Shown here piece by piece: positions 44,002 to 53,346 of a stretch of DNA of 64,000 nucleotides (its first letter is position 1; every line of letters begins with the position of its first letter). The notes beneath the pieces are model-generated. The model was given only the letters and a program-made list of their open reading frames with translations, had not been told where the DNA came from and made no database searches. Where the stretch lies: contig NZ_NUZU01000037.1 in NCBI RefSeq assembly GCF_002567005.1, positions 86,618-150,617 of the forward strand. The letters run 5' to 3'. Both the position numbers and the translations under genes were made by a program. Source of the DNA: Bacillus sp. AFS073361. Lineage in GTDB: Bacteria > Bacillota > Bacilli > Bacillales > Cytobacillaceae.

Positions 44002-45315
44002 ATGAATTTTTCAGTGAAACAAATTGTCTTTATTAGTTTTATGCTATTTTCTATGTTTTTTGGGGCTGGAAACTTAATCTTCCCACCGTTTTTAGGGCAG
44101 TCAGCGGGGGATCATCTTTGGACAGCTCTTGCAGGTTTTATTTTTTCAGCAGTTGGATTGCCGATTTTAGGGGTCGTTGCAGTGGCTAAGTCAGGAAGCT
44201 TTGACGAACTTAATCAGCGAGTCCATCCAATTTTTGCTTTTATCTTTCCGTTTCTCATTTATATCGCAATAGGCCCTGGATTGGCGATACCCAGGGCAGG
44301 TAGTCTGGCATTCGAAATGGGATTATCTCCTTTTTTATCAGAAAATCTGGTCGAAAATCCAATGTCATTGTTGCTATATAGCATTGTTTTCTTTGGATTA
44401 GTCGCATGGTTATGTATGTATCCTTCTAAGCTGATTGACCTTTTTGGGAAGTTATTAACTCCAATCCTACTGGTTCTAATCGCCATTATTTTTATAAAAA
44501 GCTTAATTGACCCAATCGGTTCATTTGCAACGCCAAAAGATAATTATATTTCCAATCCTGTCTTTCAAGGTTTTTTAGATGGTTATTTAACAATGGATGC
44601 ATTAGCCGCTTTAGCATTTGGTATTGTCATTGCCAATACGTTAAAATCCCAAGGTGTCGTGGAACATAAAAAAAGATCGTTATATATGATGTACGCCGGA
44701 TTAGGAGCAGGGTTACTTTTAACGGTAATCTATCTTATCTTAGGATATTTAGGTGCTGCTAGCTCATCCTTGGGAAAAACGGAAAATGGAGCACAAATAT
44801 TGGCGAATGTAATGACACACTTGTTTGGTCAAAGTGGGACCTTAATTTTAGGGTTAGTTTTTACCATTGCCTGCTTTTGCGTATCGATTGGTTTAGTCAC
44901 TTCCTGCAGTCAGTTTTTCGCAAATGCTATTCCAAGAATAAATTATAAAACATGGGTTATGATTTTAGCAGTTCTTAGTACTGCCATTGCTAACTTAGGA
45001 TTAACTCAAATCTTAAAGATCTCGGTTCCGATACTAGGCATGATCTACCCGATTGCCATCGTGATTATTTTATTAGGTCTTTTTGATGATTTAATTAAGA
45101 AATCCCGTCAGATTTATATCACGGTTGTCAGCTTTGTTGCTCTTTTTAGTATTATTGATACAATTAATAAAACGTTTCTTTCCAATAAATGGAGTGGGGC
45201 ATTTGATATCCTTCCTTTCTATTCCGAAGGGATGGGATGGATAATTCCAGCCCTAATCGGTTTAATACTTGGATATTTACTTGGAGTATTTACTAAAGAA
45301 CCAATGGAAGCTTAA
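44002..45315 (+). CDS. brnQ: Branched-chain amino acid transporter BrnQ
   Basis: LIVCS family sodium- or proton-coupled importer of leucine, isoleucine and valine, 437 residues and about 12 membrane segments. Family marks: FFGAGNLIFPPFLGQSAG at the N-terminus, PRAGSLAFEMG, and DGYLTMDALAALAFG. GAAGGAG precedes ATG 44002. No T-box or L-box leader was recognised upstream, so control is unclear. A terminator follows. Confidence 0.93.
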   Translation: MNFSVKQIVFISFMLFSMFFGAGNLIFPPFLGQSAGDHLWTALAGFIFSAVGLPILGVVAVAKSGSFDELNQRVHPIFAFIFPFLIYIAIGPGLAIPRAGSLAFEMGLSPFLSENLVENPMSLLLYSIVFFGLVAWLCMYPSKLIDLFGKLLTPILLVLIAIIFIKSLIDPIGSFATPKDNYISNPVFQGFLDGYLTMDALAALAFGIVIANTLKSQGVVEHKKRSLYMMYAGLGAGLLLTVIYLILGYLGAASSSLGKTENGAQILANVMTHLFGQSGTLILGLVFTIACFCVSIGLVTSCSQFFANAIPRINYKTWVMILAVLSTAIANLGLTQILKISVPILGMIYPIAIVIILLGLFDDLIKKSRQIYITVVSFVALFSIIDTINKTFLSNKWSGAFDILPFYSEGMGWIIPALIGLILGYLLGVFTKEPMEA

Positions 45316-45324
45316 CTGCAAATA

Positions 45325-45358
45325 AAAAACACGGCTCAATTCAGTCGTGTTTTTTTAA
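45325..45358. terminator. Terminator between brnQ and a converging gene
   Basis: AAAACACG pairs with CGTGTTTT, with A and T tracts on the two sides, so it can serve both strands. Confidence 0.75.
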
Positions 45359-45379
45359 TATAATTTAAATCTTAGAAAA

Positions 45380-45715
45380 CTAGGATTGTTTCTTGTCTGT
45401 TTTTTTCTCAGTAAGGGCCCGATAAATTTGGGTATACATGCTTCCTTGAACAATATTTTCGAGAAAAAAGTCTCCAATTAGTTTTAAATATTCTTCATCC
45501 TCAAACATCTTTTTATTTTGTAATTCCATTTCTGCCAAGCCCTCATATTTGGTAAGAAGGGCATATGTATGATCTTCACCAGACACGGGTGTTAAGATTT
45601 CAACATTATGATCATAATTTTCATTCCGGAATGTTTTAATTTCTTTTAAATTTTCAATACCTTCTTTAAATTTATCCTGTTTAATTTCAAATGTCTGATA
45701 GACAAAAATAGCCAT
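45380..45715 (-). CDS. Small protein, possible dimeric alpha-beta barrel
   Basis: Encodes 111 residues. A strand-helix-strand pattern (AIFVYQTFEIKQDKFKEGIENL, then YALLTKYEGLAEMELQNKKMFEDEEY) recalls NIPSNAP/EthD-like dimeric ferredoxin-fold proteins. ATG 45715 has AGGGG 9 nt upstream; the in-frame ATG 45724 is too close to it. Function unknown. Confidence 0.6.
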   Translation of the reverse strand: MAIFVYQTFEIKQDKFKEGIENLKEIKTFRNENYDHNVEILTPVSGEDHTYALLTKYEGLAEMELQNKKMFEDEEYLKLIGDFFLENIVQGSMYTQIYRALTEKKTDKKQS

Positions 45716-45905
45716 TAACAGCATCCCCTAGTTAAGAATTTTACAAACGTAAAATTAAATTTCCCTTAACGGACTAAAGTTATACTTAATCACCTAGAGT
45801 GGTTGTTCCATGTTTTAAATGGAAATATTTCATGCCACTTAAAAATCTTCTCTGGAGAATAATATCAATAGTAAAAACTTAGCTTTGAAAGGATTAGGTG
45901 AATAA

Positions 45906-46154
45906 ATGACATCATATCAACCAGGACAAGTCGTCTATATTATCATTCGGAATCCACATGCTCAAGATGTGGCAAATGTTCAACAAGCAGCGGTTGTTCA
46001 GAATCCTGAGAACCCGGATGAACTTTCTCTGTTTATTTACGAAACGTATTATCCTCTAACAGAGGAAGTGGCGGTTTACTCATCTGCGGAGGAAGCTGAA
46101 TATGCCTATCAGGATGCGTTTGGATTAACAGAGATGGAGGGGTATTATGGTTAA
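45906..46154 (+). CDS. splA: SplA, regulator of spore photoproduct lyase
   Basis: Encodes 82 residues, matching B. subtilis SplA in size and in YQPGQVVYIIIRNPHAQDVANVQ and the Tyr-rich YETYYPLTEE. SplA is known as a negative regulator of the spl operon, TRAP-like in sequence. The stop overlaps the start of splB by 8 bp. Expression is expected in the forespore under sigma-G, but I could not fix a promoter with confidence. Confidence 0.88.
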   Translation: MTSYQPGQVVYIIIRNPHAQDVANVQQAAVVQNPENPDELSLFIYETYYPLTEEVAVYSSAEEAEYAYQDAFGLTEMEGYYG

Positions 46155-47175
46155 ACCCTTTGTTCCGCAGCTCGTCTATGTTGAGCCAAGCGCACTTGAG
46201 TACCCGCTTGGCAAAGAATTAATAGCAAAATTTGAGAATATGGGGATTGAAATTAGGGAAACAACATCACATAATCAAATTCGAAATTTACCTGGTGATA
46301 ATGATTTTCAAAAATATCGGACCGCAAAATCGACGCTGGTGGTAGGAGTTCGTAAAACGTTAAAGTTTGATACGTCTAAACCTTCTGCAGAATACGCAAT
46401 TCCATTTGTAACCGGCTGTATGGGACATTGTCATTATTGTTACTTACAGACAACCATGGGAAGTAAACCTTATATTCGAACCTATGTGAATTTGGAAGAT
46501 ATCTTCGAAGCTGCTGATAATTATATGAAAGAACGTGCGCCAGAACCAACTAGGTTCGAAGCATCCTGTACATCAGATATTGTTGGTGTAGACCATCTTA
46601 CTCATACACTAAAAAAAGCGATTGAGTTTTTTGGACAATCGGAATATGGTAAACTTCGTTTTGTAACTAAATTCGCCCATGTAGATCATTTACTTGATGC
46701 AAAGCATAATGGGAAAACCCGCTTTCGCTTTAGTGTAAACGATGATTATATCATTAAGAATTTTGAACCGGGTACATCGAGACTGCCAGAACGAATCGAA
46801 GCTGCAGGAAAGATTGCCGGAGCCGGGTTTCCGTTAGGCTTCATTATAGCTCCGATTTATCTGCATGAAGGCTGGAAAGAAGGGTATAAAGAAATGTTAG
46901 AAAAGCTGGAAGCTGAATTGCCGGAGTCAGCTAAAAAAGATTTAACCTTTGAAATGATTCAGCATCGGTTTACAAAACCAGCGAAGCGTGTCATTCAAAA
47001 AAATTATCCGATGACAAAACTAGAACTTGATGAGACAAAGAGGAAATGGAAATGGGGGCGTTACGGTATCGGTAAATTTGTCTATACCAATGAAGAACAA
47101 GAAGATATAAAGGATACATTAGGTGGATATATTAACACCTATTTCCCGCAGGCAAAAATAGAATATTTCACATAG
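46147..47175 (+). CDS. splB: Spore photoproduct lyase SplB
   Basis: Radical-SAM DNA-repair enzyme that reverses the UV-induced thymine dimer of spores. Length 342 residues. The 4Fe-4S cysteines are Cys91, Cys95 and Cys98 in GCMGHCHYCYL, and the hydrogen-donor Cys141 is present in EASCTSD, with the same numbering as B. subtilis. GGAGG lies just upstream within splA. It marks the organism as an endospore former. Confidence 0.96.
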   Translation: MVKPFVPQLVYVEPSALEYPLGKELIAKFENMGIEIRETTSHNQIRNLPGDNDFQKYRTAKSTLVVGVRKTLKFDTSKPSAEYAIPFVTGCMGHCHYCYLQTTMGSKPYIRTYVNLEDIFEAADNYMKERAPEPTRFEASCTSDIVGVDHLTHTLKKAIEFFGQSEYGKLRFVTKFAHVDHLLDAKHNGKTRFRFSVNDDYIIKNFEPGTSRLPERIEAAGKIAGAGFPLGFIIAPIYLHEGWKEGYKEMLEKLEAELPESAKKDLTFEMIQHRFTKPAKRVIQKNYPMTKLELDETKRKWKWGRYGIGKFVYTNEEQEDIKDTLGGYINTYFPQAKIEYFT

Positions 47176-47177
47176 AA

Positions 47178-47206
47178 AAGAGGGATTCCGGGGAATCCCT
47201 CTTATT
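47178..47206. terminator. Bidirectional terminator after splB
   Basis: AAGAGGGATTC pairs with GAATCCCTCTT around a short loop, followed by TATTATT. It lies between converging genes. Confidence 0.8.
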
Positions 47207-47217
47207 ATTATGGATTT

Positions 47218-48822
47218 TTATGATTCCGTTGGGTCTGGTTTAAACGATGAGATTGATTGTTCACTACCATCTGTTAATTCGTTATCCCTTTTAATCCGAC
47301 CTTTGCCAACTGCCAATGCTACAAAGACTCCAATTGCTATAAAGACTAGTCCTGTCAAGAAAACCGTAGAAAAAGAATCGGACCAAGCAATTTGAATGCC
47401 ATGAATTACGCTATTTTGAATGTCTTTTGGCATTTTTAATAGGCTCGGATTGAGCAGCAAACTGAATAATGAATCTGTTTTTTCAGAAAGGGCTGTTAAT
47501 GCTTTATGTGCAATTGGATTTTCAGCATCATTAGCAACACTTACCATTTCACCTTTAAGTGTATGGTTCATGATTGAATTTAAAATCGTAATTCCAATTG
47601 TACCACCTATTGATCGGAAGAAGGTGGAGGCGGATGTTACAGTTCCAAGTTGGGATTTTGGAAATTCATTTTGGATTGCAATCATTAATGTTGGCATAAC
47701 TAAGCCCATTCCTAAGCCAAGAACTACCATGTAGGCATAGGCAGTGTATTCGTTTGAATCGATACCCATTGTACTCATTAAAAAGAATCCTAAAGCACCA
47801 AGAAGCATGCCTGCTGTTAGTACAGAACGGAAGCTAAATCTAAGTAATAATTGCCCGCCAACTATACTTGCCGCAATCATCGCAATCATCATAGGAGTCA
47901 TGGTGGATCCAGCCTGTGTTGGTGATACACCAAGAATTCCTTGCATGTACATTGGAACGAACATAATCGCTCCAAACATGCCTAAACCCAGCAAAAATCC
48001 TAGCGCATTCATCGTTGCAAATGTTCGATTTTTAAAGAATGAAAGATCCAAAATCGGTTCTACTGCTTTTCTCTCAATTAAGCCGAAAACGATAAGAAGC
48101 AAAATCGAACCTCCGAAAATAAGGAAAGAAATAGGTGAGGTCCATTCAAATTTATCCCCGCCAAATGTTAAGCCAAGTAATAATAAGACAATGGCAGGAA
48201 TTAATGTAATAATTCCCCAATAATCAATATTCACTATTCCTTTAACTGCGGTAGTTTCATGCTTTAATCCCATAAAGATTAAAATTGCAGAAAGTAGCCC
48301 GAAAGGTACGTTGATCAAGAAAATCCAGTGCCAGCTTATACTATCAACAATTATTCCACCTAAGAAAGGGCCAATGACTGAACTTAACCCAAAGAGTCCG
48401 CCAAAAATACCTTGCCATTTAGCTCGTTGCTCAGCTGTAAATATGTCCCCAATAATGGTTTGAGACAGTGGCATAATCATCCCGCCGCCAATCCCTTGAA
48501 GCCCTCGATAGATTACTAAGTGTTCCATAGATGTGGCAGTTGCACACAATCCAGAACCAACAATAAAGATGATTGTTCCAAGTAAATAAAGGAATCTTCT
48601 CCCATACAAGTCAGACAGTTTTCCAACAATGGGTACAATTGTTGTCGATGTAATCATATAGGCCGTCGTAACCCATGCAAAAATAGTAAAGCCATTTAAT
48701 TCTGAAATAATCGTCGGCATGGCCGTTCCGACAATTGTTTGTTCTAATGCACTGAAAAACATACCTATAATTAAACCGGTTATAACTAATCTGGTATTAA
48801 TCCGTTTATCTTCTATCGCCAT
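47218..48822 (-). CDS. DHA2-family multidrug MFS transporter
   Basis: EmrB/QacA-type proton antiporter of 534 residues with about 14 membrane segments. Marks: LEQTIVGTAMPTI in TM1, KLSDLYGRR in the MFS loop, and RGLQGIGGGMIMPLSQTI with motif C-like GGLFGLSSVIGPFLGG. It probably exports drugs or toxic cations. It lies downstream of the tetR gene on the same strand but has its own promoter that contains a TetR-type operator, so it is probably repressed by that regulator. Confidence 0.9.
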   Translation of the reverse strand: MAIEDKRINTRLVITGLIIGMFFSALEQTIVGTAMPTIISELNGFTIFAWVTTAYMITSTTIVPIVGKLSDLYGRRFLYLLGTIIFIVGSGLCATATSMEHLVIYRGLQGIGGGMIMPLSQTIIGDIFTAEQRAKWQGIFGGLFGLSSVIGPFLGGIIVDSISWHWIFLINVPFGLLSAILIFMGLKHETTAVKGIVNIDYWGIITLIPAIVLLLLGLTFGGDKFEWTSPISFLIFGGSILLLIVFGLIERKAVEPILDLSFFKNRTFATMNALGFLLGLGMFGAIMFVPMYMQGILGVSPTQAGSTMTPMMIAMIAASIVGGQLLLRFSFRSVLTAGMLLGALGFFLMSTMGIDSNEYTAYAYMVVLGLGMGLVMPTLMIAIQNEFPKSQLGTVTSASTFFRSIGGTIGITILNSIMNHTLKGEMVSVANDAENPIAHKALTALSEKTDSLFSLLLNPSLLKMPKDIQNSVIHGIQIAWSDSFSTVFLTGLVFIAIGVFVALAVGKGRIKRDNELTDGSEQSISSFKPDPTES

Positions 48823-48869
48823 ATTTTTCTCCTATCTAGATGTTATTAAAAAAGTTCCGTCATAAAATA

Positions 48870-48898
48870 TACAATATTACTGTCCGGTCAGTCAATAA
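48870..48898 (-). promoter_or_regulatory. Promoter of the DHA2 MFS gene
   Basis: On the minus strand TTGACT and TATATT are separated by about 18 bp, with the TetR operator between them. Confidence 0.55.
48879..48892. promoter_or_regulatory. TetR-family operator 1
   Basis: ACTGTCCGGTCAGT is a near-perfect palindrome of the ACTGnCCGGnCAGT type. The same motif recurs at 49851-49864. Confidence 0.75.
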
Positions 48899-48932
48899 TT
48901 ACGTAGAAAAGGAAAGCTACTAAAGATTTCCT

Positions 48933-49793
48933 TTATAATTCAAATCCATAAAAATCAGCCATTTCCTTAGTGAATGGGTCTAGTGTTTCTATTCCTTTAA
49001 AATTGGAAAGCATTCCTTTGATGACTGGAAGACGAGGACTTTTTTTGTTTACTTCCTCTTCAAGAACGTCTAATGAGATTTCTAATACTTCTCTATTTTC
49101 CATCAGATTAATTTTTTTTCTTATGTTTTTGATCATATTATTTACATTGGCGGATTCGAAAAATTGTTTCGAATTTTTTATAATATTCCCCATCTTTTCT
49201 TCGGTCAAGAAGGGTTCATCACTTGAAATGTCTTTTACGATACTATCCATCCTTTTCATTAAATAATGGGATAGTTTCTCAATCTCAAACTCAGCAGGCT
49301 CAAGCATCATTAATCCCACATATGTTTGAAACAATCCTTCTAGAATCAGGGCTAAATCAATCGAATAGGGCTCAATCTTTTGACCATAGATTGAAACTAA
49401 TCCTTTGCGATGTAATAAATGAGAGTCAAAACGTTTTTTGAATAAAAGTTTTTTGATTTCTTCATTCCTTGGGATTGCTTGTTCTTTGGAGAGCATTATC
49501 ATAAATTCTTTATGACCAATAAATGTTCTGAAAAATGCAGTGATTTGTTTGATGAATTTTTCTCGCGGGGATATATCCTGGTTTTCAAAAACTAACCTGC
49601 TAGATTCTATTGTCTCAAAAATATATTCCAGTATCGAGAGTAATAAATCATCTTTTGACTTAAAATGTAAATAGAAAGCCCCTTTAGAAATATTACTTTC
49701 AGTAGCAATCTCTTGGATCGATGTCGATGAAAAACCTTTTTGAGCAAAAAGCTTCATCCCTGATTGAATAATTACTTTCTCCTTTTCTGTCAA
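48933..49793 (-). CDS. TetR/AcrR family repressor
   Basis: Encodes 286 residues, long for the family. The N-terminal HTH reads GFSSTSIQEIATESNISKGAFYLHFKSKDDLL; the remaining helical part is the ligand domain, with an extra C-terminal helical extension of about 80 residues. It lies between and divergent to efflux genes and its operators sit in their promoters, so it most likely represses both and is released by an exported compound. The start is TTG 49793 with GGAGGG upstream. Confidence 0.9.
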   Translation of the reverse strand: MTEKEKVIIQSGMKLFAQKGFSSTSIQEIATESNISKGAFYLHFKSKDDLLLSILEYIFETIESSRLVFENQDISPREKFIKQITAFFRTFIGHKEFMIMLSKEQAIPRNEEIKKLLFKKRFDSHLLHRKGLVSIYGQKIEPYSIDLALILEGLFQTYVGLMMLEPAEFEIEKLSHYLMKRMDSIVKDISSDEPFLTEEKMGNIIKNSKQFFESANVNNMIKNIRKKINLMENREVLEISLDVLEEEVNKKSPRLPVIKGMLSNFKGIETLDPFTKEMADFYGFEL

Positions 49794-49840
49794 AAAAAAC
49801 CCTCCATTAATAGCTGTTCCTAAGTAGGAACGTATAATTC

Positions 49841-49869
49841 TTGACTTATGACTGGCCGGTCAGTATGAT
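49841..49869 (+). promoter_or_regulatory. Promoter of the RND pump gene
   Basis: TTGACT at 49841-49846 and TATGAT at 49864-49869 with a 17-bp spacer that is almost filled by the TetR operator. Confidence 0.75.
49851..49864. promoter_or_regulatory. TetR-family operator 2
   Basis: ACTGGCCGGTCAGT matches operator 1 at 13 of 14 positions. A weaker half-palindrome TGACCG-N4-GTCA follows at 49881-49894. Confidence 0.78.
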
Positions 49870-49946
49870 TAAATTTGTTATGACCGCATAGTCAATCCTA
49901 TTCGAATCAAATTGAAATGTCAACATGGTATAAGAAGGAGAGAAAA

Positions 49947-52900
49947 ATGAAGAAAATCATTCAGTTTTCATTGAAGAACAAGTTTGCCGTATGGCTATTA
50001 ACCATTATTATTACAATTGCTGGATTGTATTCAGGAATGAACATGAAACTAGAAACCATTCCAAATATTAATACACCGCTTGTTTCAGTTTTGGCAGTGT
50101 ATCCTGGGGCGACACCCGAGCAGGTAGCTGAGAAAGTCACGGAACCGATTGAAAAACGAGTCGAAAATTTAGATGGGGTTTCGGTTGTTAGTTCCTCTTC
50201 CTTTCAAAACGCTTCGTCTATCCAAATAGAATATAATTTTGATAAGGATATGGAAAAGGCTCAAAATGAAGTAAAGGAAGCCTTAAGCAATCTTGAACTT
50301 CCTGAAGGGGTAGAGGAGCCAGAAGTCTCTCGGTTGAGTTTTTCTGCCTTCCCGGTTATGTCATTAAGTATTACAAATACTAAACAATCTTTGGCAGAAT
50401 TAACTAAAACAGCCGAAGAGGATATTATTCCAGAACTTGAAGGTATTGAAGGAGTATCAACCGTTCAAATTTCAGGGCAGCAGGTTGACGAAGTTCAATT
50501 GAAATTTAATGAGTCTAAATTAAAGCAATATAACTTATCAGAAGATACGGTAAAGAATATAATCAAAGCATCGGATGTTACCATTCCACTAGGATTGTAC
50601 ACATTTAAAGATACGCAAAAGTCCGTTGTCATTGATGGGAATGTTTCTACAATAAAAGACTTAAAAGCGATCAAAATTCCCGTTATCTCATCAGCAGGCA
50701 CAGCGCAGCAAGGTACAGCAGCCAGCCAACAAAACCAGGGCCAACAAACAGGTATTCCTGCTGGCCAAGCAACCCAATCGGCTCAAGCTTCTCCTGCGAT
50801 ACCTAGTGTTGAACTAAAAGATATTGCCACCATTAAGGTAGTAGGGAAGGCAGAATCAATTTCAAGAACAAATGGCAAAGAGTCCATCGGAGTACAGATT
50901 ACAAGCACACAGGACGCAAATACAGTGGATGTGGTGAACGCTGTTAAAGATAAATTAGGTGATTTTGAAGATAAGATTGATGGGTTAAAGGTTACTACGA
51001 TTTTTGATCAGGGAAAACCGATCGAAGAATCGGTTGCAACCATGCTGAATAAAGCCATTTTCGGTGCAATATTTGCCATGATTATCATCTTGCTTTTCTT
51101 AAGAAATTTCCGGACTACCATCATATCGGTTATTTCTATCCCATTATCCATATTAATTGCGATGTTACTTTTAAAACAAATGAATATTACTCTTAATATG
51201 ATGACCCTTGGCGCCATGACTGTTGCAATAGGCCGTGTAATTGATGATTCGATTGTTGTCATCGAAAACATCTTTAGAAGGATGTCTCTTAATAATGAAA
51301 CCTTAAGTGGGAAAGACTTAATTGTTGCTGCCACGAGAGAAATGTTCATGCCGATTTTTTCATCCACGGTGGTAACGATTGCTGTGTTTCTTCCATTAGG
51401 TTTAGTTAAAGGACCAGTAGGCGAGATGTTTCTACCATTCGCATTAACCATAGTTTTTGCTTTATTAGCATCTCTTTTAGTAGCGATTACTATTGTTCCA
51501 ATGATGGCTCACTCTTTATTTAAAAAAGGCGTATCAGTTAAGCAAACACATGTTGAAAATAAACCAGGCAGATTAGCTTCAGGCTATAAAAAGCTTCTTA
51601 ACTGGTCTTTGAACCATAAAATCATTACCTTTGGATTAGCGATTTTATTATTAGTTGGCAGTTTGTTCCTAGTACCGGTGATTGGGGTAAGTTTCCTTCC
51701 ATCTGATGAACAAAAAATGGTTGTGGCCACTTATAAACCAGCACCAGGAGAAACCTTGGATGAAGTGGAACGGATTGCAACCGATGCGGAGGAATTTTTT
51801 GGGAACAGAGACGGAGTAAAAACGATTCAGTTTTCCGTGGGCGGAGAAAACCCAATGAATCCAGGACAAAGCAATTCGGCCATGTTTTTTGTTGAATATG
51901 ATAAAGACACCAAAAACTTCTCAAAAGAAACTGAAAATGTAATTAACGATCTAAACCAACGAAATGACAAGGGAGAATGGGCAAGTCAGGACTTTTCAGG
52001 TATGGGATCATCAAATGCACTTTCATTTAATGTGTATGGTGACAATATGGATGAAATTGAACCTGTTGTAAATAAGATAGAGAAAATTTTTAAAAGTAAA
52101 GACACCCTTAAAAATGTGAAAACTAGTATTGCTGATACCTATGAAGAGTATACCCTTGTCGCTGATCAGAAAAAGTTAAGCCAACTCGGACTTACCGCAG
52201 CGCAACTAGGGATGGAACTTACAGGAAATGGTCAGCGTCAAGTACTGACAACTATTGAAAATGATGGCAAAGAATTGAATGTCTATTTAGATGTAGAAAA
52301 AGATGATTTTGAAAATATTAATGATTTAACCGATAAAACGATTCAATCTCCGATGGGTATGGCAGTCCCAATAAAGGATGTTATTGATATTAAGAAGGGG
52401 CATACATCGGATACGATCACCAGACGTGATCGCCGTATTTATGCAAGTGTAAGTGCTGAAATTACGACAAAAGATGTTTCAAAAGTTTCTGCCGCAGTTC
52501 AAAAGAAGGTAGATAAACTAAAACTTCCTTCAACGGTAGATGTTTCGATTGGCGGGGTATCAGAGGATATTGCAGAATCCTTTACACAGTTAGGATTAGC
52601 CATGCTTGCAGCGATTGCGATAGTTTATTTAGTACTTGTTATTACATTTGGAGGAGGATTAGCTCCATTAGCGATCCTATTCTCATTACCGTTTACCATC
52701 ATCGGAGGATTATTAGGTTTGTTGATCTCTGGTGAAACATTAAGTGTATCGGCAATGATCGGTGCGTTGATGTTAATTGGTATTGTTGTAACGAACGCGA
52801 TTGTATTAATTGACCGTGTCATTCATAAAGAGAATGATGGGTTATCAACAAGAGAAGCGATTCTTGAGGCTGCTGGGACACGCCTCCGTCCGATTCTAAT

Positions 52901-53090
52901 GACAGCCATTGCGACCATTGGTGCACTGATTCCATTAGCTTTCGGAATGGAAGGAAGCGGGCTTATTTCAAAAGGATTAGGTGTGACAGTCATCGGCGGA
53001 TTAACAAGTTCGACGCTGCTTACCTTAGTTATTGTACCGATTGTTTATGAAACGCTTATGAAAATGAAGCGAAAAGAGAGAGCAGTATAA
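49947..53090 (+). CDS. swrC: SwrC-like RND efflux transporter
   Basis: Resistance-nodulation-division pump of 1047 residues: TM1, a periplasm-facing loop, TM2-7, second large loop, TM8-12. Proton-relay Asp pair is in GRVIDDSIVVIENI (TM4), and the C-terminal half has IGIVVTNAIVLIDR. In B. subtilis SwrC (YerP) exports surfactin and supports swarming. A Gln/Ala/Ser-rich low-complexity linker lies at about residues 250-285. ATG 49947 has AAGGAGAG upstream. No membrane-fusion protein gene is adjacent, as is usual for this Gram-positive type. Confidence 0.9.
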   Translation: MKKIIQFSLKNKFAVWLLTIIITIAGLYSGMNMKLETIPNINTPLVSVLAVYPGATPEQVAEKVTEPIEKRVENLDGVSVVSSSSFQNASSIQIEYNFDKDMEKAQNEVKEALSNLELPEGVEEPEVSRLSFSAFPVMSLSITNTKQSLAELTKTAEEDIIPELEGIEGVSTVQISGQQVDEVQLKFNESKLKQYNLSEDTVKNIIKASDVTIPLGLYTFKDTQKSVVIDGNVSTIKDLKAIKIPVISSAGTAQQGTAASQQNQGQQTGIPAGQATQSAQASPAIPSVELKDIATIKVVGKAESISRTNGKESIGVQITSTQDANTVDVVNAVKDKLGDFEDKIDGLKVTTIFDQGKPIEESVATMLNKAIFGAIFAMIIILLFLRNFRTTIISVISIPLSILIAMLLLKQMNITLNMMTLGAMTVAIGRVIDDSIVVIENIFRRMSLNNETLSGKDLIVAATREMFMPIFSSTVVTIAVFLPLGLVKGPVGEMFLPFALTIVFALLASLLVAITIVPMMAHSLFKKGVSVKQTHVENKPGRLASGYKKLLNWSLNHKIITFGLAILLLVGSLFLVPVIGVSFLPSDEQKMVVATYKPAPGETLDEVERIATDAEEFFGNRDGVKTIQFSVGGENPMNPGQSNSAMFFVEYDKDTKNFSKETENVINDLNQRNDKGEWASQDFSGMGSSNALSFNVYGDNMDEIEPVVNKIEKIFKSKDTLKNVKTSIADTYEEYTLVADQKKLSQLGLTAAQLGMELTGNGQRQVLTTIENDGKELNVYLDVEKDDFENINDLTDKTIQSPMGMAVPIKDVIDIKKGHTSDTITRRDRRIYASVSAEITTKDVSKVSAAVQKKVDKLKLPSTVDVSIGGVSEDIAESFTQLGLAMLAAIAIVYLVLVITFGGGLAPLAILFSLPFTIIGGLLGLLISGETLSVSAMIGALMLIGIVVTNAIVLIDRVIHKENDGLSTREAILEAAGTRLRPILMTAIATIGALIPLAFGMEGSGLISKGLGVTVIGGLTSSTLLTLVIVPIVYETLMKMKRKERAV

Positions 53091-53097
53091 AGGAACG

Positions 53098-53152
53098 AAA
53101 CAGCAGCTGATTTTATGTTAAAATAACATTCAGCTGCTGTTATTTTTTTAGA
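53098..53152 (+). terminator. Terminator after the RND gene
   Basis: AACAGCAGCTGA pairs perfectly with TCAGCTGCTGTT, followed by ATTTTTTT. Confidence 0.9.
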
Positions 53153-53155
53153 GTC

Positions 53156-53183
53156 TTGACATTTTAAAAAAAGAGAGTATAGT
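53156..53183 (+). promoter_or_regulatory. Sigma-A promoter of the LTA synthase gene
   Basis: TTGACA at 53156-53161 and TATAGT at 53178-53183 with a 16-bp spacer. It would give a leader of about 155 nt before the start codon. Confidence 0.6.
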
Positions 53184-53346
53184 AATGTTCTTGTGCTGGT
53201 CATTTTGTTTTTTTTATTAAATGTTCATGGATTGTTCATATTTAGCTGTTAACATAGAGATAGATCATATTGAGGGCTGTAGTCTCTCATTAATATAAAA
53301 ATAATAATTAAAAGTTTATAATCATAGATAACAAGGTAGGTGCTTT

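Noticed and set aside
47210-48223. Plus-strand open frames opposite the DHA2 transporter
   Set aside because: They are antisense shadows of a hydrophobic gene; no ribosome sites and no recognisable domain.
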